Of a stretch of 64,000 nt of DNA, positions 22,384 through 33,196 are shown piece after piece. The notes beneath the pieces are model-generated. The model saw only the letters and a list, made by a program, of their open reading frames with translations. It was not told the origin of the DNA and made no database searches. The number at the start of each line of letters is the position of its first letter. Position 1 is the first letter of the stretch. The translations under genes were made by a program, and so were the position numbers. The stretch is from Tenrec ecaudatus (taxonomy: Eukaryota; Chordata; Mammalia; Afrosoricida; Tenrecidae), in contig NC_134541.1 in assembly GCF_050624435.1 (NCBI RefSeq), positions 6,958,983-7,022,982 of the forward strand, in the 5' to 3' direction.

Positions 22384-22558
22384 AACCCACCACGTGCCCG
22401 AGAGTGGATTCTACTCACAGCGACCCTGTGGGACAGAACAGAACTGCCCATTGGGATTCTGAGGTGGTTTGTCTCTATGGAAGCAGACTGCCTCATCTTT
22501 CTGCCGTGGAGTGGCTGGTGGGTTTGAACTGCCAACCTTTGTGTTAGCAGCCCAGTGT
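22384..22558 (-). repeat. AfroSINE copy
   Basis: Tail GAGAGTGGATTCTACTCACAG, body and head (GTTAGCAGCCCAG) in reverse order. Confidence 0.85.
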
Positions 22559-22900
22559 ACCATGAAGATAGCAAAGGGTATGTTACACACAAAGAACACT
22601 TGGATATCAGTAAGAAAAGGACACATTGTCTTAGAATGAGAGCAAGGGTCTGACAGGAATTCAGTGAGGAGGGCAGGGAAGTCAACGTGACGGAGAGATG
22701 CTCGGCCTTCTATGCAGGAGGGGAAACACACTCCCTTCTCGAAGGTAGCTGGACCAGCCAGGGTGGACAAGCTGGAGGGTCAAGAGAGACTGCTGGGAGA
22801 GTCCTGCTGTTTGTGAGACACGGCCATTCCTGGGGGCATAAAAGATGCCCGCCTCTCAGTCTGAGAGCCAGGAGAAATCCCCCTTTGGGATGTTTGGGGA

Positions 22901-23098
22901 GGACCCTTGGTGTTGTTGTGGTTGCAAGTTGGGCTGCTGCTGATCACCAAGGTCAGCTGTTGGAAATCCACCAGCTGCTCCATGAGAGAAAGATGAGGCT
23001 TTCTGCTCCCACTGAGATGGACAGCCTCAGAAATCCCAGGGACACCTCTACGTTGCCTGACAGGGTCACTATGAGCCGGGACCAACTCCATACATGAC
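22901..23098 (+). repeat. AfroSINE copy
   Basis: Head is partly replaced by GTTGTTGTGG; B-box to tail (GGGTCACTATGAGCCGG) intact. Confidence 0.82.
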
Positions 23099-23114
23099 AA
23101 ACTTGACCGGCAAG

Positions 23115-23280
23115 AAGCCCAGGGAGCACAGAGGTGAAATGCTCAGCTGCTAACTGGAAGGCCAGTGGCTCAAACCCATTAGCCGCTCCACTGGAAAGGA
23201 GGTGGCCATCTGTTTCTGTGATGATTTCAGAGGACAGTTGTCCTCTGCCCCGTGGGGTCACGACGAGTTGACATCCACTG
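23115..23280 (+). repeat. AfroSINE copy, diverged
   Basis: GCTGCTAACTGGAAGGCCAG, body degraded, tail GGGTCACGACGAGTTG. Follows another copy directly. Confidence 0.72.
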
Positions 23281-23524
23281 TGCAGCAGTTGGAGGACATT
23301 CTCTTCAGCGGTAGAATTGTTGCCTTCCTTGTGGGAGACCTGGGTGTGATTCAGGTCAATGCACCTCGTGCACGGCCATGGGCTGTCTGCCAGCACAGCC
23401 TGCATATGGCTAGGTTACTGAACAGCCTAGTACTAAGACTAGGAAGACAGGCCTGGAGTTCTACTTCCAAAAATCAGCCCATGAAAACCCTGTGAGCCAC
23501 AATGGTCCAATACGTGACTGCTCT

Positions 23525-24078
23525 TGGGGATTATCTAATGCTGCTGTACCAGAAATGCCACCAATTAGTGTTTTTAGCAAACAGAAATGTATTCTCTCGC
23601 AACGCAGAAGGCTACAAGTCCAAATACAGCATTCTAGAGGAAAGCTCCTTTTTTCTGTGAGCTCTGGGAGAAGGTCCTTCTCTTCTTTCACACGTGGACC
23701 GAGTGTCTCATGGAGGGAGATCTCCATGTGTCTTGACATCATTCTTTTCCCTAGATATAGGAGGTTCTCGGCAAAGGGAACCTGAGTCCCAAGGAGGCAT
23801 GCGGATCCTGGCTCTTCTTTCTTGGTCGTCATGAGGGACCTTGTTCTCCGCTCAATTCTTTCTCCTTGTAGCTCTTGCCTGGGGCGCAGGTCACATCCAG
23901 GGAAACTCTCTTTATATTGCATCAGGGTAGTGGCAAGAGCCTCCCCTATCAATGTCTAATCGACCACACTGGATCCCATCAAAAGGAATGATTGCATCAT
24001 CACACAATTGCCAACCCATTGAGAACCATGGCCAAGCCAAGTTGACACCGATTTTGGGAGGATGCCATTCGATTCGTG
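23525..24078 (-). mobile_element. MaLR (MLT1-like) LTR
   Basis: Plus strand has 'CTAATGCTGCTGTACCAGAA', AACAGAAATGTATTCTCTCG, and a distal end with CATGGCCAAGCCAAGTTGACACC. These are the reverse complement of a MaLR 3' end and 5' end respectively. Confidence 0.65.
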
Positions 24079-24175
24079 GGAGCAATGGGGCAGGACCAGA
24101 CAGTGTTTTGTTCCACTGTGCTCGGGGTCACCAGGAGTCGGAGCCAACTGGACAGCATCCAACAACAACAATCAG
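24079..24175 (+). mobile_element. RTE LINE 3' end
   Basis: GGGGCAGGACCAGACAGTG..GTCGGAGCCAACTGGACAGC followed by AACAACAACAA, the RTE terminus. Confidence 0.7.
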
Positions 24176-24381
24176 TCTGTTCAATGTGTAGTCTCTCTTC
24201 GGCTTTAGAGCAGAGCTCTGCACAAGCTCTCCCCTCCTCTGTTGAGAAGGTTCCACCCCCGCTCACCACACTTTACCTGGTTAACCTCTGATCATCCCTT
24301 CAAGGCAGCTCAGGAGCACTTCTTCCTTGATCATCAACCCTCCTGGTTTGATAATGTCTCCTTCCTGGATGATGGTGGCTG

Positions 24382-24735
24382 TGGTTGGTGCTATGGAGTC
24401 CGTTCTGACTCATCGTGACCCACGTGGTCCCGTGCCACCATGCAATCGCGCTTATTGAGCCCACTGGCAGCCAGTGTGTTGTCCATCTTGTTGAGGGCCT
24501 TCCTCTTTCTCACTGCACCTCCACTTACGAAGCAAGACCAGAGCCTAGTCTCTCCTGACAACATGAGAACATGTCTTGCGATCCTTGCCTCCAAGGAGCT
24601 TTCTGGCTGACCCAAGACAGACTGGTTTGTTCTCTTGGCACTCCCAGGGTACTTTCAATATTCTTCGCCAGCACCGTAGTCAAAATATATCGACTCTTCT
24701 TCAGTCTTCCTTATTCAATGTCCTACTTCCCCCCA
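24382..24735 (-). mobile_element. RTE LINE 3' fragment
   Basis: Plus strand starts with GGTGCTATGGAGTCCGTTCTG (RTE tail in reverse) and proceeds through TTGTTGAGGGCCTTCCTCTT and CCTTGCCTCCAAGGAGC. The coding frame is decayed. Confidence 0.72.
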
Positions 24736-24914
24736 CGTAGGAGGTGAGTGAAATCCTCTTTGGACTCACGGGATCAGAGGGAATTTCATCAGGGCTTGAG
24801 AGCCACCTAGGGGAGCGCTGATGATGTCATTGGGATTGGGACACCAGATTTGCCATGCAAATTTTTTTTGTTTGTTTCTTATTTTTTAACAATTTTGCCA
24901 TGCAAATTTACTAA

Positions 24915-25065
24915 CATTTCTCAAGCCTCAGTTTCCACATCCATAAAATGGGTAAAATTATGGGGCCAAGATCGTGGGGTTTAAAATGATGATTAAAATA
25001 TTGACAATTAAGTGGTTTCATGCCTAAGTAATGCCTGGGCCACAGCAAACACGCCGTGATGATTG
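24915..25065 (+). repeat. MIR SINE fragment
   Basis: CCTCAGTTTCCACATCCATAAAATGGG..AGTAATGCCTGGGCCACAGC follows MIR order. Confidence 0.65.
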
Positions 25066-25270
25066 GTCTTGGGAAGGATCACAAGGGAGGGGCATAGTTA
25101 ACGAGAGCTAAGAGTGCGTGTGTCCCTCATTCTTATAAAATGGGCTGCCATGCAATAAATGCGTGTTGAATGAATAAACAAAGATGCATAGGAGGATGGG
25201 CCTGTGATATCACACATGCTCAGGTTTTGTGTGGCTGGGTTTGTACCAGAGATTCACAGAGGAGCCTCAT

Positions 25271-26202
25271 TGTGTTAGGCTAGAGCAGTGGTTCTCAACC
25301 TTCCTCATGCCGCGACCCTTTCATATAGGTCCTCATGTGGTGGTGACCCCCCAACCGTAACGTTATTTTCCTTGCTACTTCATAACTGTCATTTGCTACT
25401 GTTATGAATCGTCATGCAAATATCTGATATGCAGAATGTATTTTCATTGGTACAAGTTGAAAATAATTACAGCATAGCAATGAATCACAAAACAATATGT
25501 AACTATATATTGTGAAATATTTATTTCTATTTAAAAATAAATGAAATTTCGTCTTGAAGCCTAGTGTAGCATGGGTAACAGTCTTCACGCCAGGTCCTCG
25601 TATGAGGGCGTATCTGCATGTTGGCGGACCTGCCTGGCGACAGCTAGTGGGGCGGTGTCTCAATTCCCAAGACCATCGGAAATATATGTTTTCCGACGAT
25701 CTTAGGCAACTCCTGTGAAAGGGTCATTCGACCCCCAAAGGGGTTGTGATTTACAGGCTGAGAACCGCTGGGTTAGAGAAACCAATCTAGAAACACTCAT
25801 ATATGTAAGAAAGAGTTCTGTATCAAGAAGTAATTGTATATCAAGAAAACATCCCAGCACAGTTCGACTCAAGTCCATAAGTCTAATACTAGTCCATCAG
25901 TCCCTCTTCAGACTCACACAGCCACATGTCATGATGCAGAAGGCAGGAAGATCGCAGGCCAGTGGGTGAAAAGTCTTGTGGATCCAATGGCAGCGGAAGC
26001 ATCCCATTGCTGTGCAGGTCTCAGCGTGGCTTGTCAGCAGGAAGGTGAAGGCAGAGACAAAGGAGGCGATTCCCAGGACCCTCTTTATAAGATGGTCACA
26101 CCCACAGGAAGGCACCATCAGGTTGTGATATGACTGGCAGGCTGGACTCCATCCCTACACTTTTCTATGTTCAAGTTGACACGAAGTTATGTAACTACCA
26201 CA
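25271..26202 (-). mobile_element. MaLR-like LTR (family A) split by a SPIN
   Basis: Plus strand begins TGTGTTAGGCTAGAG (25271-25285), is interrupted by the SPIN at 25286-25770, resumes at 25779 with AAACCAATCTAG and ends AACTACCACA. Outer flanks CTCAT/CTCAC are a 5-bp target duplication with one mismatch. Confidence 0.85.
25286..25770 (-). mobile_element. SPIN-like hAT element, 485 bp, nested in an LTR
   Basis: Complete non-autonomous copy: terminal repeats CAGTGGTTCTCAACC and GCTGAGAACCGCTG, flanked by GGCTAGAG and GGTTAGAG (8 bp, one mismatch), as expected for hAT. It has no transposase frame. It moved into the LTR after the LTR inserted. Confidence 0.93.
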
Positions 26203-27216
26203 CTCACTTTCTGTAAGTCAAATCTTGGGGGCGGGGGGAGATGTTTCAAAGTGTTCAACCAACTATAGTGAATCTTCTGAGGACAAGCTTCCTCTTGGCT
26301 CTTTCCCAGTGACTTGTAGCTGTTTTGTCTCTTCCCGTGTTAGGACATGCAGGGTTCAGAAGTGTGGGTGGAAAGGAGATGGATGTATTTATCTGACTCG
26401 GAATAAAAAACACCATTATGCCCAGATATTGTGGGGCCTGATTCCCTTTCTGATGTGCCACCCAGCATGACAAACACCAAGGTGACTATTTTCCTAAGTG
26501 AAAACTGAGCAGAATCATTTGTGTTTCAACATGTTTGGTGGCAGGGATGCTGTGTACTCTGAACGTGTTTCCGTGTCTTGAGATCTTTTTCCATAAAGAC
26601 CGTGGATGGTTACCAAGTGATCAGACAGGAACCGGTTGGGGCTGTGGTCTGAATGCCCTCCTCTGACATGATGTACGGATGTGTGCTGGTGCACCCGTGT
26701 TTGCGCGCATCACGGAGCCAGGCCCTCAGTTCAGCATGGAGCCCATGGCTTCTAGGGGCAGCTCTTGGGCCAGGAGACCAGGTACAAGATTGCTGGCCGG
26801 CATGAATGAGCGTGAACTGGGCTGGGAAGGTCCCCCAAGCTGCTCTCCTGACACTGTTGAGGACATAGGTGAAGCAGATGGGAGGGTGCTATGGGTGTGG
26901 GAAACAGAAAGATTTCTCCCAAGTTGTTCACCTCGCCCCCCACCACCTAAATAGGTTAGACTTAGGACACTGCTTGCAGCTAATGGTGAAAGTTACTTCC
27001 CTTGAGGCAACCAAATGCCAGACTGCTGTCTCCTCCCACCACAGGTGGGCCTGCTCCCTGCTGTTGGGGATAATGGGCTACTTCTCCCTGAGGCTTGCGG
27101 ACCTTTAGCTTGGTTCCTGTAGGTGGATTCACACCCTACTGATAATGGTGTCTATCAGTTGAGCCAGGGAACAGGTCAAACCGGCTCTGTGACACCCAAA
27201 GATCAGCTGCCATCCT
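26203..27216. other. unassigned sequence
   Basis: About 1 kb, no repeat or exon identified; several short open frames without motifs. Confidence 0.35.
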
Positions 27217-27670
27217 CTATCTAGGGTCCGCCCATCTTGCCACATGTGCACCCCAATCCCTCCTCTTCCTATTGTGTGGATACCCCTAGATCACCCCCTC
27301 CTATTACTGTACTACCTATAGCACAACCCCTTCCTGTGATGCATGTCTTCACCTGTAATTAGGGGACTTGCATGTCCCCAGAGAATATAAAAGCCTTGGT
27401 TAGCATTAAATCTCTCTCTCTCTCTCTCTCTCTCCTCCTCCTCCTCCTTTGACCTCTCCTCAGTTCCCCCTCTCCTCTCCCGTACTCACTCCCCTGTTCC
27501 CTTTCCCTTTGTCCTTCTTCCCCTCCCCCTCTCTCCACATGGACCACCAAGTGGGGCTGAGGTGAGCATGCTACTATGAAATGTGTCTGACTCCATTATT
27601 TCAATCTCTCTTCTATCTCTCATGCTCTTTATGACTTTACTATAATCTTTACTTGTTACCACTGTATAAG
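27217..27670 (+). mobile_element. LTR (family E), left arm of an inverted pair
   Basis: ATCTAGGGTCCGCCCATCTTG, then loosely tandem CCCCTTCCTAT-type blocks, ACCTGTAATTAGGGGAC, TATA box GAATATAAAAGCC, a (TC)n/(CTC)n run and GGACCACCAAGTGGGGCTGAG. Related to 13431-13672. The tandem U3 blocks and TATA indicate an LTR promoter. Confidence 0.72.
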
Positions 27671-27849
27671 TACTGATGTGCTAGGGGCTGGATTCCTCTT
27701 GAAAATCTCTCCTGAACCTCAGTGCCCAGAGACCTGATGGATTGGTTGCTCATGTTTTTGATCTTCGTCTCTGAGTCAACTGATAACACATAACATAAGG
27801 TGCTGGGGAAAGGAGGGCCCCCAACAAATCATCACAGGTCCGGTAGGTG

Positions 27850-28226
27850 CAATTGTACAGCGATAATAAGTAAAGAGTATAGTAAAGTCATAGAGAGCAT
27901 GAGAGATAGAAGAGAGATTGAAGTCATGGAGTCAGACACAATTCATGGTTGCATGCTCACCTCAGCCCCGCTTGGTGGTCCTCGCTGGGTGAGCCTGGGG
28001 CGAGAACAGGAGAGAGCCCCAACTTTATTGTCAACCAAGGGTTATATCTTGATTACAGGTCACCACACATTACAGGAAGGGGCAGTATAATAGGCATATA
28101 CATCATAGGAAGGGGATGTACAATGACAGGAAGGGGAGGAGCTAGGGGTGTACACACGATAGGAAGGGGAGGAACTGGAGGTATACATGTGACAAGATGG
28201 GAGGACCCTAGATTCATGATGGCGGC
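27850..28226 (-). mobile_element. LTR (family E), right arm of an inverted pair
   Basis: Reverse complement of the left arm: the 125-base stretch at 27860-27985 pairs with 27541-27665, and GATGGGAGGACCCTAGAT near 28197-28214 pairs with 27219. AATAAA appears in the minus strand near 28025. The spacer between the arms is about 180 bases. Confidence 0.75.
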
Positions 28227-28613
28227 CTAACCTTAGTCACCCTTGGGCGGGCTTGACCTCTCTGGGGTCTCCTACAAGGAAAGAGACAACTACTCTCCTT
28301 TTCAGAAGGGCGTGGGCCCTACTTGCTGTGGGATAAACAGTGGTGACCTATTCCTGATGCATACCTCCAAGTGTATTAGTCATTCGAAAGCAGTTAAGTT
28401 TGGCATATATTTGGGAGAGAGAACTTGGGAGAAATCCTTCTGTTTCCCACAATAAAGAACCCATGCTAAATCAGATTTTTGGTCTTTTGGAGACTGGTAT
28501 GGTTAACCCCTGCCCTAAATCACATTGCTAGACTCTCCAGCAAGACCCACGGGCCTCAGACAAACAGAGACATCTCTCTTGGCATGGCCTAGAGATGCGT
28601 GGCTTGGACCCAC
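28227..28613. other. unassigned sequence
   Basis: Possibly further sequence of the adjoining retroviral element; I cannot name it. Confidence 0.3.
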
Positions 28614-28752
28614 CGATAGTTCCGTGGAAAAGAAGACTTCGCAATCTGCTCCCATGGAGCTTGCAGCCTAGGAAACCATATGGGGCCTTTCGGCTCTCTT
28701 ATACATGATCACTCTGAGCTGGGATCAACTCAACGGCCAAAAATAATAACAG
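28614..28752 (+). repeat. AfroSINE copy, old and diverged
   Basis: GGAAACCATATGGGGCC and 'GCTGGGATCAACTCAACGGC' are recognisable; the head is lost. Confidence 0.62.
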
Positions 28753-29300
28753 ATTGTTTTCCAAAAGTCAAGGGCCATGGCAAAGTCTCTTTTTGGTCCA
28801 GATAAACTGCTTGCTATGGAGCTTCTATGGTCTATCAGCATTGTTCCCGTGGGATTAAAATGGGTGGGTCTTGCAGACATGACAGGCCACATGGACAGGT
28901 GTTCTCTCTCACCAGGAGCAGAGTGTTACTGCAATCCCAGGTATTTAGGGGCTTGTGAGGAGGTGGCTAATTTTGTTGTTGGTGCCTCTCATAAGGACCA
29001 TCTCCTTAGGGCGCTGACCTCAGCACTTCCTGTGAGGAAGATGCCAGGCTTGGTCTGCGTGTGGCTGGGAGGGAAGGCTCCCAGCTGTTGTAGTGAGAGG
29101 ATGCAGCTACTCACCGCCCCAGGAGGAGTTGCCAGCAGCGTAGTTCTGGGGAAGGAGCAAGGAGCTGAATCATCCATGAGCATCCTGGAGAAGGCCCGAA
29201 CACAGTCCTTGAAGATCCAAATCTAACCCAGGAGTGTCTGGTACCTACTCCCGACTCTTGACTCCCAGGTCCCAACTCTCAAATTCCGATTCTGCTAGTG
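28753..29300. other. unassigned sequence with a 149-codon open frame
   Basis: A plus-strand frame at 28777-29226 has no recognisable domain, no splice context and no neighbour suggesting a gene; I treat it as chance. Confidence 0.35.
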
Positions 29301-29463
29301 CAGCAGTTCTCAACCTGTGGGTCGTGACCCCTTTAGGGGGGGTGTCGAATGACCCTTTCACAGGAGTCACCTAAGACCAGCAATATTTCTGATGGTTGGG
29401 GGTCACCACAACATGAGGAACTTTATGAAAGGGTCGCAGCATTAGGAAGATTGAGAACCACTG
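29301..29463 (+). mobile_element. SPIN-like hAT MITE, 163 bp
   Basis: Terminal repeats CAGCAGTTCTCAACC and GATTGAGAACCACTG with target duplication TGCTAGTG/TGTTAGTG (8 bp, one mismatch). The shortest two-ended copy in the window. Confidence 0.93.
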
Positions 29464-29688
29464 TGTTAGTGGCTACCAGCTGGGCTCTGTGAGCTTTGAT
29501 TACCCAGCTTTGGCCCTAGTGGACTTTACATGTGTTTGTGGGTCTCCCCGGGGCTTCAGTCCCTGCTGTTACTCATGGAAGGTGCAGAGGAACATATCTC
29601 AGAGATGGTGAGACTCCTCTCCAGACTTTAGTCCTTGCTCCGCCATTGGCTTGGGAGAGGCCCTGGCTGAGGCGGGGTGGGTGTTAGA

Positions 29689-30215
29689 GGTCTTAGTCAC
29701 CTAGTGCTGCTACCTCGACAGCAACAATCTGGGCAAACAAAACACAAATGTGGGTTTCTTTCAACAGAGGGGTCTTGGTGACTTAGTGGTTAGGCATTGG
29801 GGTGCCAACCAAAAGGTAGCAGTTCGAAACCACCAGGTACTTCATGGGAGAAAGATGAGGCTTTCTACTTCTGTAAAGAATTACAGGGTTGGAAACCCAC
29901 AGAGGCAGTTCTACCCTGTTCTGTAGGCTTGCCATGAGTCAGAATCTACTCGAGGGTGGGTAATTTTTTAGTTTGGGGGCTTTAAAGGACAGACTCTTAT
30001 TTTCTCACAGCTCAGGAGGGGAGAAGTCTCAATGCAGGCTGGCACCAGGGAGAGGCCCTTCCTCGCTTAGTTCAGCTGCTTCACTGCCAGCAATCCTTGG
30101 CATCCCTGGGCTTGCAGATGCACTTGCTGTGTGTGTTCCCCCATGTATGTGTCTGATCTGCCTTTTTAGGACTCAGAAGTGATCAGGTGTATGATTCACC
30201 TGACTCCAGCAGGAT
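29689..30215 (-). mobile_element. MaLR (MLT1-like) LTR split by a SINE
   Basis: 'TTAGTCACCTAGTGCTGCTA' and ACAAATGTGGGTTTC, then an AfroSINE, then 'CTTATTTTCTCACAGCTCAG' and CAATGCAGGCTGGCACC. The order matches a reverse-oriented MaLR LTR with the SINE removed. Confidence 0.62.
29768..29972 (+). repeat. AfroSINE copy nested in a MaLR LTR
   Basis: GTGACTTAGTGGTTAGGCATTGG head through GCCATGAGTCAGAATC tail. Confidence 0.88.
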
Positions 30216-30322
30216 CACATGAGTATAAGGGAAGACAAACCTCATCTTCAAATATGTGAAATCTACAGGTACTAGAGCATGCATATTCAACATATGGGCT
30301 TGTGGGACAGCTTTCCATCTCT

Positions 30323-30995
30323 AGGGAGCCCTGGTGGTGTAGTAGATTACGTATTGGGCTGCTAACCACAGGGTCAGTGGTTTGAACCCACCAACCCCTC
30401 TGTGGGAGAAACATGGGGCTTTTCAGCTCCTGTCAAGATTTACAACCTGGGAAACCCACAGGGCAGTGTATAAGACCAGGTGGATTAGAGAAACAAATCC
30501 AGCGACACTCATATCTGGATAAGAAAGAGCTTTATATCAAAGAGTAATTGTATATTAAGAAAATGTCCCAGCCCAGTCCAGATCAAGTCCATATGTCCAA
30601 TATTAGCCCATAAGTCCCTCTTCAGACTCACACAACACATGCAATGGTGCAACATGCAGGGAGATCACAGCAAAGTCTGGTGGATCCAGTGGCATGGAAG
30701 CATCCCCAGGCCCTTGGAGGTCTCAGCGTGACTCAATGTGTCTTATCAACAGGAAGGTGAAGCAGAGTCTGTGGCTCGCCTCCAGGGGGAAAGAGAGGGC
30801 ATTCCCCGAATTCTCAAGAAGGCCATGCCCACAAGGAGGCATCATCAGGCCATGACCTGATTGACAGGCTAGACTCCACCCCTACACTTATTTATCAAGT
30901 TGACTTGAAATTATGTAACCTCAGGCAGTTCTGCTCTGTCCTCCAGGGTTGCTATGATTAGCTCGATGGATGGCAATGAGTTTGGTTTTGTGTTT
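30323..30995 (+). repeat. AfroSINE copy split by an LTR
   Basis: Head to body at 30323-30466 (GGAGCCCTGGTGGTGTAGTAG..AAACCCACAGGGCAG), continuing at 30924 with GGCAGTTCTGCTCTGTCC and tail. The repeated GGCAG is the LTR's target duplication. Confidence 0.92.
30467..30923 (-). mobile_element. solo LTR, MaLR-like (family A), nested in AfroSINE
   Basis: 457 bp, plus strand TGTATAAGACC..TGTAACCTCA, flanked by perfect 5-bp GGCAG (30462-30466, 30924-30928). Minus-strand start TGAGGTTACATAATTTCAAG resembles MaLR. This copy fixes the ends and duplication size of the family. Confidence 0.93.
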
Positions 30996-31205
30996 TTCCA
31001 TCTGTAATAGGGTCCAACTATGAGTGCCAAGGGACTGGACGGCCCCTAACAACTGCAATCACCCCCACCACAGCAGGGACTAAACACTGCTCAGTTTGGG
31101 TGTCCAAGGAGTCTTAACGTCTTCTTCTCGGCCTCTGCTTTGCACACTCTACCTGGGTGGCAAGCTCCTTTAGACTACCAGCTGTGCTTGTTGCCTTCGG
31201 GACCC

Positions 31206-31580
31206 ACGTTGTTGTTGTCAGGTGCCAGGGAGACGGCTCTGACCCACAGTGGCCCTCTGCACCACAGAATGAAACAGGGTCTGTCCTGCACCATCCTCAC
31301 AACTGTGCCTGTACCTGAGCTACTGTGTCAGCCCATTTCCCCGAGGGCCTTCCCTTGGTTCACTGCCACTCCACTTTACCAAACAGGATGTCCTTCTCCA
31401 GGGACTGGTCTCTCCCAACAATATGTCAACAAGGTAGTCTTGCCATCCTTGCCTCTAAAGAGCATTCTGGCCTTACTTCTTTGGGACATACGAGGAGGCT
31501 TCAAATAGTTATTGGGGAAATTCCAGTCTCTTTTAATTTTATTTTTCCATGAGTATTTTGAAGGCCCGTCTTATTTAATA
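31206..31580 (-). mobile_element. RTE LINE 3' fragment
   Basis: Plus strand 'GTTGTTGTTGTCAGGTGCCA', CTCCACTTTACCAAACAGG, CTTCTCCAGGGACTGGTCTC and TCTAAAGAGCATTCTGGCC follow the reverse RTE order. Confidence 0.78.
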
Positions 31581-31582
31581 TT

Positions 31583-31756
31583 TAGCACAGGCGTTACTGG
31601 ATAAGTATTGGACTGCTAACTGCAAGGTTGGTGGTTCAAGCACACTAGCCGCTCCTTGGAGAAAGACGAGGCTATCAACTCCCCTAAAGATCTAGAGCCT
31701 GCATAAGGTCACAGTGAGTTGGAATCAACTCCATGACAGTCAGTTTGTTTGTTTAA
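31583..31756 (+). repeat. AfroSINE copy
   Basis: GACTGCTAACTGCAAGGTTGG through AGTGAGTTGGAATCAACTCC and a T-rich tail. Confidence 0.85.
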
Positions 31757-31796
31757 TTTTAGTTAAAATTAAAAATATAGTCTAAAAAATATATAG

Positions 31797-31911
31797 TCCT
31801 GGTGGCTGGGTAGTTAATTTAATCACTTGGCTTCTAACCCAAAGGCCAGCAGTTTGAGTTCACCGGACACTCCTTGGGAGAAAGACCTGGCAAGCTGCCT
31901 CCCTGTGAATG
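31797..31911 (+). repeat. AfroSINE copy, 3' truncated
   Basis: CCTGGTGGCTGGGTAG head to GGAGAAAGACCTGGCAAG body. Confidence 0.75.
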
Positions 31912-32500
31912 TTGGGTGCCCTGGAGGCAGTTTGACTCACGATGAACTGATGCAGCGTAGGAAGAAACGGCCTGGTCCTGCACCATCCTCGAAACTGTTG
32001 CTATGTCTGAGTCCATTGTTGTAGCCACTGTGTCAAAGCATCTTATTGAGGATCCTCCTGGTGGTGTAGTGGTTCTGTGTTGTGCCGCTAACCCCAAGGT
32101 CAGCAGTTCGAAACTACCAGCTTCTCCTGGTGAAGAGTTAGTCTCTGAAGCCCACAGGGACGGTTTACCTTGTTCTATAGGGGGTCACTATGAGTCAGAA
32201 TTGAGGGCATGGCAGTGAGCTCTCTACTTTACCAAGCATCATGACTTCCTCCAGGGACTGATAGCTCCTGAAAGCATCCACATAAGTGAGATGAAATCTC
32301 GTCATCTACCCTTCTAAGGAGCATTCTGGCTGTACTTCTTCTAAGACAGACTTGGTCGTTCTTCTGGCAGTGTGGAATACATCCAATATTCTCCACCAAC
32401 ACCATAATGGAGAGGCATCCACTCTTCTTCGGGCTTCCTTATAAAGTGTCCACCTTTCTCATGGCTCGGGCTAGGGGCACCTTAGTCCTCACAGTTTTTA
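31912..32500 (-). mobile_element. RTE LINE 3' fragment split by a SINE
   Basis: CGGCCTGGTCCTGCACCATCC to CATCTTATTGAGGATCC, then an AfroSINE, then CTACTTTACCAAGCATCATG on to 'CTTCTTCGGGCTTCCTTA'. Both halves belong to one copy. Confidence 0.8.
32052..32225 (+). repeat. AfroSINE copy nested in RTE
   Basis: TCCTGGTGGTGTAGTGGTTC head, 'GGTCAGCAGTTCGAAACTAC' B-box, GGTCACTATGAGTCAGAATT tail. Confidence 0.9.
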
Positions 32501-32671
32501 TCTGTCAAGATTAGAGCCCAGGAAACTTTGTGGAGCAGCTGCACTCTGTCACACGGGGTGCTGTGTGTGGGAATTGCCTCTAGAAATGTAGTCACTTAAT
32601 ATAGCCCCTGTAGCCATAATCTCATTTGCTACAATCCCTTTGGTGATGTTATAAATTCTAGCCTCAGTGCC

Positions 32672-33191
32672 TATGGTAGTGACACAATCTGTTGTCAACT
32701 TGAGACTATTAAGAGTGAAGGGGTGGAGTTTAGCCTGTCAATCAGGTCACAGCTGGATGACCTCATTTGGAAGCCCTAAGGAGATAAATAGCTTGCTGGA
32801 GGCAGGGCACACACTCACGCCCTGTGAGACATTCCTGTTGACAAGACATATGGAGCTATGCTGATGGCAGCCAGAGCCCTGGAGCTGGAGGAGACACGTG
32901 AAGACTGACACCAGTGCTAAGATGAGTTGCTTCCACCACCACTGAATCCACAAGACCTCTACCCACTGGCCTGAGATCTTGCATTCAGCATCATTGCATG
33001 TGTTCTGTGAGTCTACAGAGGAACTTAAAGACTGGTATAGAAAATATGGGCTAATATTGGACTTATGGACTTGATCTGGAACAGGCTGGGATGTTTTCTT
33101 AAGATACAGTTATTCTTGGATATAAAGTTCTCTATTACACACATATGAGTGTCTATAAACGTGTTTCTCTAGTCAAACTTAGACAAATACA
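32672..33191 (+). mobile_element. solo LTR, MaLR-like (family A)
   Basis: 520 bp between perfect 5-bp flanks GTGCC (32667-32671 and 33192-33196). Starts TATGGTAGTGACACA (degenerate TGTGGTAG) and ends CTTAGACAAATACA. Includes 'GGGGTGGAGTTTAGCCTGTC' shared with the copy at 1394. Confidence 0.92.
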
Positions 33192-33196
33192 GTGCC

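Noticed and set aside
28777..29226. 149-codon plus-strand frame
   Set aside because: No motif, no conserved neighbour, no splice or promoter evidence that I could see; compatible with chance.
30323..30400. tRNA-like A-box/B-box sequences in many places
   Set aside because: These are heads of AfroSINE copies, not functional tRNA genes; cloverleaf pairing is not maintained and the SINE body follows directly.
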